Positions 47,115 through 57,859 are shown, numbered from the stretch's first letter. The stretch is 62,000 nucleotides of DNA from Gnetum montanum (GCA_015680685.1 MNCI01010753.1:525060-587059); one strand, 5' to 3'. The notes: a model not told the origin generated them from the sequence alone. Numbers and translations: made by a program.

Positions 47115-48260
47115 AGGTGATCTTGCAAGTCATGGCTACCTAGAGGGAAATCGAAACAACAATGGGGGTTACGCCGACCTATGAACCTGACTGCGTGACA
47201 TTCCAGGGCAATGATGAATTGTGGGGAATGGTGGAACAGTGCGGCTGGAGTAACATCTTGCCATGGCTAGTGGGTGACCTAGCCCTCCCGGACGACACTT
47301 TCTTTTCCAACTGGTAGGAGGACCACGCCTTTTTCCGAGGGACTGAAGTCATTATCATAGAATCCATGATTGCTACATGTCTGGGGGCCCAAGCGGAGGG
47401 TGAAATCATCTTGCCCGCCACTCATGGGTTGCAGGATGCTAACCTATTTTTCACAGGACCGGTGCCATGCACAGAAAGTAGACAAGTTCCCAAATCCTCC
47501 TTGCCACATGTTTGGGCTCGAGCTACTGATCTAGTGGACCCGTTTCTTTGTGCAATCTGGAAACAGGTCCAAGCTCCAGGGCATTCATTTTGCCTTCCTC
47601 GAATACCTAAAGCTGGGGATTAGGGTTAACTTACCCTGGTTTTTTCTTGCGGCCTTACAACAACAGAAGCGGGGCCGCCACTCTAGGCTTATTTCAGCCC
47701 TATGGCAAGGGCTGACGGGGGTCAGGCGGAGCCGAGGCCCTCTTCACTTGGGCCCTCCCTTTCGGCTTGTCCTAGGACTTCAAGGGTTGGACCTGCGGTG
47801 ACTTACTTCCGAAGGAGGAGTGACCGTTAGGGGCTGTAGACCTCCAACCCCATGGCGGTGCTGGCTGTTTCCCCACATGGGGTGTCAAATCACAAAGAGA
47901 GAGGAGATGAGGAATTGCGTCGTGCGACAGCAGAGGCAACAGCCGTTGGGCACGCTAATGAACATCGTGAGTGGGAGGCCAAATGGGACGAAGCCCTCAT
48001 GCTCGCATAGACTAAGTTGGAGACCCATTTCCGAGAGTGGGAACAGGAGCTAATCTAGCAACAAGCCTTGCTGGCGAAGGTTGCCTAGGCCCAACTGGTG
48101 GATGAGATTTGGGCTCAAGTCCGCAAGGAGTTGCTTCAAGAGGAAGCTACTCGTAGAGAACATGAGGAGGCTGAGCGAGCATAGCAAGTGTGGGAACAAG
48201 ACAAGGAAAGGCAAAGATAGAGGCAACTAGATTAGGCGCACAAGCAAAGCACGCACCAAT
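47115..48260 (+). pseudogene. L1-like ORF2 C-terminal module with coiled coil, copy 4
   Basis: This copy follows the zf-RVT tail directly, which shows where the module belongs. Blocks: MGVTPTYEPDCVTF (47162), LWGMVEQCGWSNILPWL, FFSNW.EDHAFFRG, EGEIILPATHGL, then a shifted frame with QSGNRSKLQGIHFAFL, RVNLPWFFLAALQQQ and HSRLISALWQGL, a P/G-rich hinge, and a charged coil (47900-48260: EHREWEAKWDEALML, THFREWEQEL, VRKELLQEEATRREHEEAE). Several TAG stops fall at likely Gln codons. It is unusual for an L1 ORF2 to carry such a tail; I know no named family for it. Confidence 0.65.
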
Positions 48261-48731
48261 GGCTTTAGGATGGATGGTGTCCGTACATTGTCTTGGGCAT
48301 CAACTACGATTGCTCGTGGGGGGAGCTCTGATGACACATCCGCCAAACATCCGTGCGCTTCCACCCAAACGGGGGGATGTCAGTGGAGAAACAGAATCGA
48401 TGAGAGTCGGCTATGCAAGCTATTCAATAGACCACCAGTATTGTGGATTCCGAGCTACACCATAACACGTTGTATATCCTCCATGCCCTCGAACGTCCGC
48501 ACTGCACCTGTCATAGAACATGTCCATAGCGTGGCTGCTTCCTCCGCTCCCCCCCCCCAGCACCCCGGGTGGGGGTTCAACCCCCCCCCCCCCCTTCCCA
48601 GTTTTCGATTTTCATGTTTGTTGAGGCTCGAGACCTCCCATGTGGGCCACTGATGGTGACCCAAATTTTGTTCTATCCCTTGTATTTTAATTTCCAGTAA
48701 TATAATCCTGAACATTCTCTCTCAAAAAAAG
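48261..48731 (+). mobile_element. 3' end of the L1-like LINE with poly(A)
   Basis: A C-rich stretch (runs of 10 and 14 C at 48549-48558 and 48581-48594) and a frame reading NTLYILHALERPHCTCH lead to 'taatataatcctgaacattctctctcaaaaaaa' ending at 48731. The same end, '...taatttaatcctgactactttctc' plus A run, occurs at 56790-56832, which confirms this as the LINE 3' terminus. Confidence 0.75.
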
Positions 48732-48734
48732 AAG

Positions 48735-49440
48735 GGATTCATTAGGCCTAGTTTGTCACCATGGGGAGCACCAATTCAATTCGTCAAGAAGAAAGATGAA
48801 ACCTTACACCTATGCATTGATTATCGACAACTAAACAAGGTAACTATTAAGAATAAATATCCTCTTCCAAGGATTGATGACCTTTTTTATCAACCAAAAC
48901 AAGCAAAGGTATTTTCAAAAATTGATTTAAAGTTAGGATATTACCAACTAAGAATCAAAGAAGAAGACATTTCAAGAACAACCTTTCAAACAAGGTATGG
49001 ACATTATGAATTCATTGTTATGCCTTTTGGTCTAACTAATGCTCCAGCTACCTTTATGAGCATGATGAATCAGACTTTTCAACCATTTTTGGACCAATTT
49101 GTATTAGTGTTCACCTAAGGACGATCCTACAAACCCTTAGGATACATAAGTTGTATGCAAGTAAGAGCAAGTGTGCATTTTGACAATCTGAAATAAGGTT
49201 TTGTGGTCATGTCTTGTCAGACAAAGGGTTAGCCGTTGATCCAGATAAAATTGATGTAATAATTAGTTGGCCTCAACCTAAGAATGTTATAGAGGTTAGA
49301 AGTTTCTTGGGGTTCGCAAGCTACTACCGTAGGTTTGTAAAAGATTTTTCAAAAATTTCAGCCCCTTTAACATCATTGCTAAAGAAGAGCAATCAATTCC
49401 AATGGTCTGACAAATGCCTCCTGTCAGGGATTAGGCTGTG
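48735..49440 (+). pseudogene. Chromovirus (Ty3/gypsy) reverse transcriptase, YxDD deleted
   Basis: The frame runs on from the LINE poly(A) as [14 protein letters not shown], then [63 protein letters not shown] and QFVLVF. At about 49111 the text jumps from VF to HLRTILQ, so the I/Y-D-D box and the following dozen or so residues are deleted. Downstream [18 protein letters not shown] and [19 protein letters not shown] follow. Wording fits the Tekay/Del-type chromoviruses. The upstream part of the element (gag, protease, RT fingers) is absent because the LINE lies at the boundary. Confidence 0.85.
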
Positions 49441-49760
49441 TTTTAATGCAGCAAAATCAGGTAGTTGCTTATGGATCAAGATGTTTAAAACCTCATGAAC
49501 GCAATTACCCAGTGCATGATTTGGAACTTGCAGCAATGGTCCATGCTTTGCAAATATGGAGACATTATTTGTATGGAAAGAAATTTAGAGTATGGTCAGA
49601 TCATCAAAGTTTGAAATACATTTTCACCTAGCCTAATTTAAATATGAGAAAAAGACGTTGGTTAGAATTCTTAGATGATTATGATTTTGAGCTCCTTTAT
49701 CATGAGGGTAGAGGAAACAAGGTGGTAGATGCTCTCAACTGAAGGAGGTATGCTAAGGGA
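49441..49760 (+). pseudogene. Chromovirus RNase H, first active-site block deleted
   Basis: The frame reads [58 protein letters not shown], then RRWLEFLDDYDFELLYHEGR and VVDALN. The catalytic Glu (LELAA) and Asp (SDHQSL) are present, but the preceding part with the first Asp (usually in Y-S-D-A-S) is missing at about 49415-49440. Two stops (TAG after IFT, TGA after DALN). Confidence 0.8.
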
Positions 49761-49779
49761 ACCTTTTTACTTTAAAGTA

Positions 49780-50415
49780 CAACTGTTGATTTGATTAGAA
49801 AGGGACTAGAAAATGATAAGTTCTTTCCTAAGAAATTTGAAAAGAAGAGAGGTCAACTAAAAAATGGATTTAAAATTATTGCTAATGGTTTGCTACTTTT
49901 CCAAGATCGTTTATATGTTCTAGCCAATGCAGAACTTAGAAATTTGGTAATGCAAGAACACCATGAAATAGTTTATACAAGTCATCCAGGGACAACAAAA
50001 ATGCTACATGGAATCAAAAAAACAATTTTGGTAGCCTAGAATGAAAAAAGATGTTGCTGAGTTTGTGGCAAGGTGTTTAACATGTCAGCAAGTTAAGGCT
50101 GAACATCAAGTACTAGTAGGTCTTTTACAACCACACAATATTCCAGAATGAAAATGGGATGAGATTGGAATAGATTTTATTGTTGATTTACCTAAAATTC
50201 TTAGAGGATATGATTCCATAATGGTGGTAGGTGATAGGCTGACAAAGTCAGCACACATCATCAAAGTGAAATGAGATTACAATGCTAAAAAGATTGCAAA
50301 AATTTATATTCAAGAAATAGTTACATTGCATGGCCTACCTAAGAAAATCATTTCAGATAGGGATCCAAAGTTTACATCTCATTTTTGGCAAGCTATCGAA
50401 CAAGTTCTTGGAACA
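49780..50415 (+). pseudogene. Chromovirus integrase, truncated
   Basis: Zinc region: VMQEHHEIVYTSHPGTTKM and CLTCQQVKAEHQ. Core: WDEIGIDFIVDLPKILRGYDS, VVGDRLTKSAHI, IVTLHGLPKKIISDRDPKFTS and HFWQAIEQVLGT. The first two catalytic Asps (IDF and SDRD) are intact. The core ends abruptly near 50415, before the third residue Glu, where a minus-strand LTR-like sequence begins. Three stops, two of them TAG or TGA at expected Trp codons. Confidence 0.8.
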
Positions 50416-50424
50416 ATTCTCTGC

Positions 50425-50928
50425 CCAAATCACACTTTTTCACTATTCTCTTGTATTACTCATAAAACTCAAACAATGAGCAGAAATCAGCACACTATTT
50501 TATTGCTCAAAACAAAGCTTTACAGGAACTTCTTAGGGATGCATTGCAGAAGGAATGCTTAGAAAGAGCAAGGTGCTTCACTTCTAATATCTCTTCTGAA
50601 GATACCTCTAAGAATTCACAAGTCTCTATTTATAGGAGAAGGCTAAGCTTCTTGACTCTTCTAAGTGCGGGATGACTCATACTGCACTATACAAGATAAG
50701 GGAGAATATATTCTCCACTACAAACAGTATTATCCATATGAAAGAGCCCCAAAACCCAAAATGGTCCCTCAATCAAAGCCACATTAGAGCTGTCTTGGTA
50801 GTCATGTGCGGGCACAACAAGCCCTTTCCTGTGCATGAATAGCATCCAGCACAACCCAGTAATGCTTAGTCATGATGAACGTAGCCATCTAGTAGAATTC
50901 TTTATATTTTTCTTCTCTTTTCATGCAC
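50425..50928 (-). repeat. LTR-like sequence on the minus strand, interrupting the integrase
   Basis: Minus strand: purine tract GAATTGGGGGGAG (50929-50941) then TGCATGAAAAGAG as LTR start, TATA box CCTATAAATAGAGAC near 50620-50635, and a possible end ...TTTGGGCA near 50425. There is no second copy in the window, so the boundaries rest on the TG...CA rule and the purine tract. Confidence 0.45.
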
Positions 50929-50999
50929 TCCCCCCAATTCTTCTACCTCATCAAGGTAAAATTTGGCTACAGTTTTTCTGATATATCAACACAAAGCAT

Positions 51000-52250
51000 G
51001 CCACATGGTGTTTTGATTAACGTTCATGATAACGTACAGGTAGCAGCCCATTTGCAGCAAATGACAAGAATTGGCCTCGTGTGCCTCATCATGGTTGTTC
51101 CTCATTTGTTCTTCTTTTTCCATGTCTCTAGCCTATTGCTCCGCTTCTGCAACCCTCCTCTAATGTTATTCTTCTTCTTGACACAACTCTTCCTTGATCA
51201 ACTCATGCAAAGCATCTTCCATCTTGAGTCTAATAGCCACCTCCCTTAGGTCCCTCCAATGTTGTTCAACCTTGGCAACCTCTACGCATCATTGCTCCTC
51301 CAACTTAGCCTGGCATCACTGCTCATATTGGTGCTTCTACCATTTTTCTTCCGAGCCGGCTCTTTCCTCCACATAGATCCATGTAGCTACCTTTGTGGTG
51401 GTCCTAGCTAGGTCAACCTCAAACTTGGCTTGAAATTCTCTACAAATAGCTTCAGTGTGTTGTAGGCACATCTCCTACAAGATAGGCAGCAAATCCATAA
51501 CTAATTCCAACCAGTCAAGTCCAAAGCCCTCCCCGCCCGCTCCCAAAGTCCTAGGCACAACTAGCACTGAAGAGAAAGCAATCCCCTCCATAGCCCAGCG
51601 CTACCTATGCACCATCGTAAAAGGTAATAAATGACAAGGTGGATCCAGCAGCTAGGCCACCCTCCACAATGCCAAAATCAACCCCAAATGATAGCCCAAG
51701 CATTCCTAGCACAGTGAGGCCAAGAGAAATTTGGGAAGATTAACTCTGCGACCAAGCCACAAACATCTCATGGAAACAAAATGTACCCATTGCAACTTCT
51801 AGACGTTGCCAAAGTGCACAAAGAAGCAATCCACTAGCTCCACCATGTCCTACCACAATTGAGGCAACAAAGATTTCAGGACCTGCCCACTACCAGTCTT
51901 GGGCACCAACCTATCAAAAAAACCCTCCACGTCCTAAACCCCTGACTAGTAGGCAAGACCACCTCCATGTTCGCAGAAAATCCCAGATATCTAGCAAATG
52001 CCTCTTCAATTAGGGTGATCCAAACCCCATAGAGCATGGTCGAGTCTCCCCTCCACTTTTTATAGAATGCATTGTCAACCAACTCAGATTCACCAACAAG
52101 CTAGGGTAGGAGGTTAGCACAGCCAGCCTTAGTAACCATTTTCCAAAGCACCTAGTTGTCCTAGAACGTCTTGCAAGCCAACTCAAATGTTGGTGTTACA
52201 CTCATAGCAATGGCCACCTCTCTACACAACATTAGTCCAAGGGGGTGGCA
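51000..52250 (-). pseudogene. L1-like ORF2 C-terminal module with coiled coil, copy 5
   Basis: Minus strand: MSVTPTFELACKTF (52200), VLWKMVTKAGCANLLP, LVGESELVDNAFYKKWRGD, MEVVLPTSQGF, then, in broken frames, the charged coil with KLEEQ, VEQHWRDLREVAIRLKMEDA and RDMEKEEQMRNNHDEAHE (about 51350-51060). It follows the zf-RVT region of the same minus-strand element, as in copy 4. The 3' end of the LINE (poly(A)) is missing here. Confidence 0.6.
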
Positions 52251-52259
52251 ACCTTTTCA

Positions 52260-54115
52260 AGATAGCATAGTAGCATTGACCTGAAAATCATCTTGCTATG
52301 AGCATGCCAAAGAGACCATAGAATGGCAACCATAGGCACATCACCATGCAGGCGAACCAGTGGCAACATAACAGCAACACACCAGACATCAACAAAGAAG
52401 GGGCAAAGGTAAAGAAAGTGGCATAGTATTTCCATCTCTACCCCCACATAGGGGACAAGTGTCATTTAAATTAATTCCACATGCCCTTAGTAAAGCCCTC
52501 GCCAACAACACACCTTGGGAGATAAGCCAAAGGAAGGTTTTATTTTCTTTGGCAGATGTCCCTCCCACATAGCCTGCCAACCAAGAACATTACGATACAT
52601 ATGTTTAATTATATTGTAGGGTTGCACTCCCTACAATCCCCATTACAACACCTTATTAACATGCCCACTTATGTTATGCCAGATCTGTGAGTCCTGGGGA
52701 TCTGCCATCCATGTTTGGTATTTGTTCCTAAGGATCCAAATCCATTGGGCTGAACATTCCACTTGTTGCATGAATCTATTAGTTATATTCTAGTATTTCA
52801 TTGTGCTGAAATCTTCAAACTTTAGGACCCCTAGCCCACCCGTCGTTTTTAGTCTCGCCACCTTCTCCCAATAGAAAAGGTGTATTCGCTCACCCCCTTT
52901 TCCTCTAGACTAAATAAAGTTTCAAATGATTTGGTCAACTCTACGGATGACTTCTTTTAAGGGGGTAGCGACAAAAGAAGCAAAATTGGCCATAGCAGAC
53001 AACACATAAGTTGCAAGGATGACGTTTTCCTTCCTAGTAAGAAAGATTGCAATCTAGTGTTCCACCCTCTGTTGAAGCTTTTGAATAAGCCTGATACATA
53101 CTATTTTCCTATTCCAAGCACACATCAAGATGCCAAGATAGAAGTCTTGAATCATTCCTTGCAAAATTCCAAGTTCTTGGCAAACCTAACTTTTGATTCT
53201 TCCTTCCATATTGAAGAAGTATACCATTGATTTCCCTGTGTTGAGCTCTAACCCCACCTCTTGTGCCATCCTATGGAAAGCTCTATTTACAACCTGTGCC
53301 TATAGAATAGCAGCGTGCATCACCAAGATAGTGTTGTCAACATAATGCTTTGTAAGGCAATTCACCCTAGAAATCTGCAGCCCTCTAACCCCCTCCATCC
53401 TACAATAAACATTCATGGTGTCCAAGGCAATAATGAATAGGTATGGTGAAAAAGGATCCCCCTACCTTAGCCCTCTACCAGGGAAGGAAAACCCCCAAAT
53501 TCTATCATTGATATCAAAGGAATATGCTCCTGTGGCTTGTAAGTTAATACATAAGTTAACAAACTTAAGATGAAGCCCCTTCCTAAGCATTAAGTCCCTA
53601 AAGGTGCTCCAGTGAGCAGGATCATAAGCTTTTGCGATATCAAATTTAACACACATACCTCAGAACTTAGCATCATGAATGAAGTGCATAATTTCCTACA
53701 ACAAGAGTATCTAATCTTGTATAAATCTACTTTTTATAAATCCCACCTGCTGAGTTCCCACTAATGTGGGCATTAGTGGCTGCATCCTTCTAACCAAAAT
53801 TTTTGTGAAGATTCTAAGTAGGATGTTACAAACCTAGATGGACCTAAAGTGAGATGGCTCCATTGGATTACTAATCTTTTGAATGAGCATGATTCTAGAG
53901 CAGTTGATCTCGTGATGAACCTGCTGCCATTTAAGCATAAGATTGAAGGCATCCAAAAGATTGCCTTCCATAATATCAGTGTAATCATGAAAAAGTTCAA
54001 TGGGCCACCCATTTGGGCCTAGGGCCTTAGCAAATTTTAGTGTTGCCATGGCACACTCCAACTCCTGCAACATGATGGGTGCAATTAGCCTATGATTTTC
54101 CTCCTCTCCTACCAC
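52260..54115 (-). pseudogene. L1-like LINE ORF2 RT and zf-RVT, minus strand
   Basis: Minus strand in order: HRLIAPIMLQELECAMATLK, FAKALGPNGWPIELF, INCSRIMLIQKI, FRSI (54100-53835); VKFDIAKAYDPAHW (motif A), YSFDINDRIWGFSFPGRGLR (53650-53465); the catalytic box reads YVDN (53333-53344), so its second Asp is Asn; GLGVLKFEDFSTMKYQN; then the zf-RVT part with NKTFLWLISQGVLLARALL, CGINLNDTCPLCGG and ILWSLWHAHSKMIF (52580-52260). A dead copy of the same family as 44095-48731. Confidence 0.85.
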
Positions 54116-54299
54116 CTTTTGAACAAAAGCTTAAACAGGGGAGGTTCCCCCTATTCCAAATTTGCGACCAATATTTGTGCATTGGCTAGACAATATCGTT
54201 TGTATCATGGATGAGTGTTCCTTCATGCCGTAGATTATGAATTCTTTTGGCCTCATTATTGTCTTTCACAACAACAAAGAAGAAGAAAGTGTTTCTATC

Positions 54300-55250
54300 T
54301 CCCTCCCTCAACCACCAGATTCTCGATCACTACCTCCTACCTAGCCTAGATATCTATCAGTCTTTTCTAAAGCTCAATACCAAACATCCTGAAGGAATAT
54401 TTCTTGGCCACTTTCATAGAACAAATGGCATGTCTGAGTTTAGCAAGCCCACACTTCAGAAAATCCCGAGGGTCCATTTGAGAGGAATATTTTGCCCAAA
54501 TGTTAGCAACCAAAGGGCACAACCAGGGCTTTGATAGCCATGATCTTTCAAAATGGAAAGAAGTGGAAGCATGTGTGTTCGACTTCCACACTTTACAGAC
54601 TATGTTGTGGTAATCAAATGCCTTACATTCATGCCCTTGTACCTCCACCTCATGGCTCACAAGAATGTCAACACTAACCCAAACCCTATCAATCTTTGAC
54701 ATGACTCAATCCAGCCCTTTTCTCATGTTACTCCATGTGAATAGGCATCCATTCATTTCCATGTCAATGAGGTCATAAGTTTGAAGGCATTAAAAATTTG
54801 CTAACTTTTAGAAGGAGGCTTAGTATCTCCTCCGATCTTTTCCTACGCATGGAGCCTCTGGTTGAAATACCCAATCAGTGAGTGATCCTTGTTAGCTCAC
54901 GCAGGCATTCCCCCAAATCCTATAGTCCATAAAAGTTAGTAAGCCAAAATCTTGTTGAGGGTAGGAAGATAGTTATGCTCTAGTTTAAAGAATCAATGGG
55001 GTCAAAAAGCAAACAAGATAGAGTCGCAAGGCCTTTGGCCCTACCCCTACAAGGCATGAAGTGGGTCTGCCAACTAGCCTAATGTAGCATGTGCCATTCC
55101 CTGGTTTGCAATTTGGTCTCCTACAAACACACAACCTTACAATCTTCATTATAGACTTTCTTTTAAAGCACTTCTCTTCTAGGGGATGACCTGGCCCATG
55201 TAGTTCCCAGAGAAAATCTTCATGGTCTACCTATAGACCACTTCTTGTAA
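54300..55250 (-). pseudogene. L1-like LINE ORF2 endonuclease and linker, minus strand
   Basis: Minus strand: the first blocks near 55220-55120 read FSLGTTWARS and CKVVCL.ETKLQT, damaged versions of NYxG and LQETK. The end (54700-54370) reads MSKIDRVWVSVDILVSHEV then RSWLSKPWLCPLVANIWAKY and ILKCGLAKLRHAI-like text, the part between endonuclease and RT in plant L1. Many stops. It connects ORF1 and RT of the same element. Confidence 0.65.
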
Positions 55251-55483
55251 ACTCCTTTTAGGGATGCCTGCCTGAGAACCTAGATCGATCTCCTATTGTA
55301 CTTTCTTATTTCAAGAATCCAATCCTAATGAGCACCCAACTTTCCAAGGTTCAGTCATAACTAGAAAACCCTAGTTGTCAGCCTCAAGCCCCTTCTAAGC
55401 AACTTCCTCCATTCTGGGTAGTGCAGAACCTTGTATTGCCAAAACCCAATCCCACAAACTAAACAAAAACTAGTAGCTGCATT

Positions 55484-56400
55484 CTATGCCATTGGGGGTT
55501 TATCAATCAGCACATTCTCATATTCTACAATAACTATTTCCTTCCTGGATGACAAGTCCAAGATGACCTCTTGCACCAGGTCTTTGGTTGATAGCAACCT
55601 CCAAACACAAAATCTCGCATACCCCATTCTTTCCTTCAATTCTATGAACTTATCAAAGGTAATAAATTCACTAAAGAAGCTTGCTAGGATCTTCAAGAAC
55701 TCCATGGTTCAAAGCTCCCATGGCACACCAAAGACATGCACATACATAAAGGCCCAAGAAAAAAAGGTTTGGATCTTGATGGACCCCCAGCTACCAATGC
55801 GTGAGGGCCAAACCCTGAGGCACAAAGAACCACCATCTGCCTAACAGCAACCTATCCTAGTCTTTGATCATCTGGAACACAAAAAATAATAGATCTCCCA
55901 CGAAAGACTTGATCTGCACATTAGTAACACCCCATGAAGCATCTACCCACCTAGTGACCAGCTCAACCCTGGGCCTCGCACACACAGAAAGGAACTTACT
56001 AACAAGGCTTAGCTCAACGGTGCATAACCCCTTGTCGACAGCCCTTGGACCTACAATCACATAGTCGCTTCACTTTGTGAGTAGGCATCAATCCCCCCAT
56101 CTCCAGGATGCCAGCCCACAAGCCCTTCTTTGTTGCCTCCAAAACCCAAATCACCAACCATCTTCTCTAGTCCCCTCTTACCCAATGAGTCCTCACTCTC
56201 TTCCACATCACCATGTTACTCCTTGCTCCCACCTGTGCTTGCCTCAACATTCCCCATGCCTAAGTCTGCCCCTCCTGAGCTCCCACCCATTCTCCAAGGA
56301 TATATTTCATTTTAATCCTTTGTTCTTATTTTCATATTTGGAGGGTTTCTCACTCCCACGCACCTATTTTTTATCATAAGACTGATCTTCCCTCCCTAGC
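55484..56400 (-). pseudogene. L1-like LINE ORF1 (DUF4283-like), minus strand
   Basis: ORF1 proteins of plant L1 bind element RNA. Minus strand: MIVGPRAVDKGLCTVELSLV, VTRWVDASWGVTNVQIKSF and VGDLLFFVFQ (56060-55860), then ILASFFSEFITFDKFIELKE, RMGYARFCVWRLLS and EVILDLSSRKEIVIVEYENV (55705-55490). This wording resembles the DUF4283 domain (F..E......W) before a zinc knuckle. 56080-56400 reverse is P/S-rich in the + direction and only loosely coding. Place and order before the endonuclease support the call. Confidence 0.65.
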
Positions 56401-56454
56401 TTCTGTAAGGAATTTTTCTATATATAATATACTTGCCCATACTTTTCTAAAAAA

Positions 56455-56832
56455 ATCCAGCAGGCTGCCAGCTTCGTGGACACGGAGGACCACCGGAACA
56501 CTCTGGATATCCTCCACGAACTAAAGCGCCCCGACTGCGCCTGCCGATGAACCCATAAGGGGGGTTGTCGGGCCCAGGTGGTGGGCCCCCCCCCCTTTGG
56601 TCTCTGGTGGGGGGGCACCCCGCCCACCACCCCCCTCTCTTTGTTTCCTAGGGGGGCGCCCCCCAAGGCTTGTGTTTGTTTTGGTTCTGTCGTTGGCGCT
56701 GTTTTGATTATTTTGGGGATCCTCCCCTCTCATGGTGGGGCCATTCCTGATGGCCCACCACTTGTAAACTCTTGTACCATATTTTGTGTTTCTAAGTAAT
56801 TTAATCCTGACTACTTTCTCAAAAAAAAAAAA
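56455..56832 (+). mobile_element. L1-like LINE 3' fragment, 5' truncated, with poly(A)
   Basis: DHRNTLDILHELKRPDCACR near 56488 matches NTLYILHALERPHCTCH of the full element, followed by a G/C-rich run, 'taatttaatcctgactactttctc' and 12 A (56821-56832). It lies head to head with the 5' end of the minus-strand L1 at about 56430. Confidence 0.75.
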
Positions 56833-57083
56833 GTTGAAGAATTAGAGCACACAATGAATCTCTTACAAATATACCATAGGATCGGCAAATTCATTAGGAA
56901 TTTTTCCTTTACTTGTTTTAGCAGTAAAAAAGAAAGTTTTATAAAATATGAATTATTTCTTTTAAGTAATAAACCACATAATCAGTCATAACAAAGAAGC
57001 TCGTAGAAAACTAATGTGTCATATAACTGTGATCACATATGCAAAAAGAAACAGAACAGAAGTAAATAGGCAGACAAACCAAC

Positions 57084-57111
57084 CAGTCTTAGGAATTAGC
57101 ACACGAATTAT
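57084..57111 (-). CDS. Candidate 28-bp coding exon, gene unknown
   Basis: Minus strand: acceptor GCTTTTATTGCAG, 28-bp exon read in phase 0 as IIRVLIPKT plus one base (G), donor GTTGGT. The donor is weaker than average. It joins in frame on one side to the exon at 57194-57240 and on the other to the exon at 31889-31992. Confidence 0.5.
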
Positions 57112-57193
57112 CTGCAATAAAAGCATAGGAATTATGAAATTTCCCCATCATATATGGTTTGGCTAAAGCACTTTATAATTAACGAACCCTTAC

Positions 57194-57240
57194 CTCCTGT
57201 AAAACTTTTGGACAGAGCCATTGTCGCATGCGAGTACTTC
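57194..57240 (-). CDS. Candidate 47-bp coding exon, gene unknown
   Basis: Minus strand: acceptor CATTTTTAAAG, donor GTAAGGG. It starts with two bases completing an Arg codon, then STRMRQWLCPKVLQE. The two other frames run into a stop in the next exon, so only this phase is open across both. Not a retroelement motif. Confidence 0.55.
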
Positions 57241-57380
57241 CTTTAAAAATGAAAATGGTTAGATGTTAAATGAGTAATACTATTAAAATGTATTGTTTAA
57301 AATTTTTAGCAAAAGTCCTTTAAAAAGTCATATAAAATCTATTCACACAATATAGACAATCATTCCTCAATAAAAGTTAC

Positions 57381-57417
57381 TGAATCTCTCCAACAAATAA
57401 GGATAATGCAATTTACT
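57381..57417 (-). CDS. Candidate 37-bp coding exon, gene unknown
   Basis: Minus strand: a very good acceptor (TTTTTGTGTTTCTCTTCTAG), exon SKLHYPYLLERF plus one base, donor GTAACT. The leftover base joins the two leading bases of the next exon to make an Arg codon, so phase agrees. Confidence 0.55.
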
Positions 57418-57577
57418 CTAGAAGAGAAACACAAAAATATCATGCATATCAATAATCAAGACAACAGTATACTACTTGGTTAATGATCAGTTACAATTAT
57501 GCCTTGGTCATTTGTAAAATTTTGAACATTCTCTTCAAACAAATGAATCCTAGCTGAACAAATTTTGTTAGACATAC

Positions 57578-57658
57578 CTTTTAAATAAAACTGAATGTGA
57601 ATGTAATAACATTGCCCCAAGCATTATGCAGCACCCAAAGGAATTCCTCTGGATCCAT
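57578..57658 (-). CDS. Possible upstream coding exon, with a late stop
   Basis: Minus strand: acceptor GCCCTAGTTTTAG and donor GTATGTCT bound 81 bp. The phase-0 reading MDPEEFLWVLHNAWGN is open, but a TAA stands one codon before the donor. Using an inner GT at 57609-57610 gives a 48-bp exon without a stop and also in phase 0. Either the exon is broken, or the inner donor is used, or this is not an exon. Confidence 0.3.
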
Positions 57659-57859
57659 CTAAAACTAGGGCAAACGACTGCATTCAACATTATTTGATAG
57701 GTCTGAGCTGTGTTGGGTTGTTGGATTCAATCTTAAAGTTGATTGTTGGTTCTTCTTGGAGTTGTTGGTCATTTGGACTTGTTGGCTGTTAGATGTGTCC
57801 CTCCACCATCAACCTTTTCCCAGCTTCATGTTTGGACTAGCAATTGTGAGTGTGCTTTG

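Noticed and set aside
56418-56799. Overlapping G/P-rich ORFs on both strands
   Set aside because: They come from the GC-rich 3' part of the LINE and have low-complexity composition without a domain.
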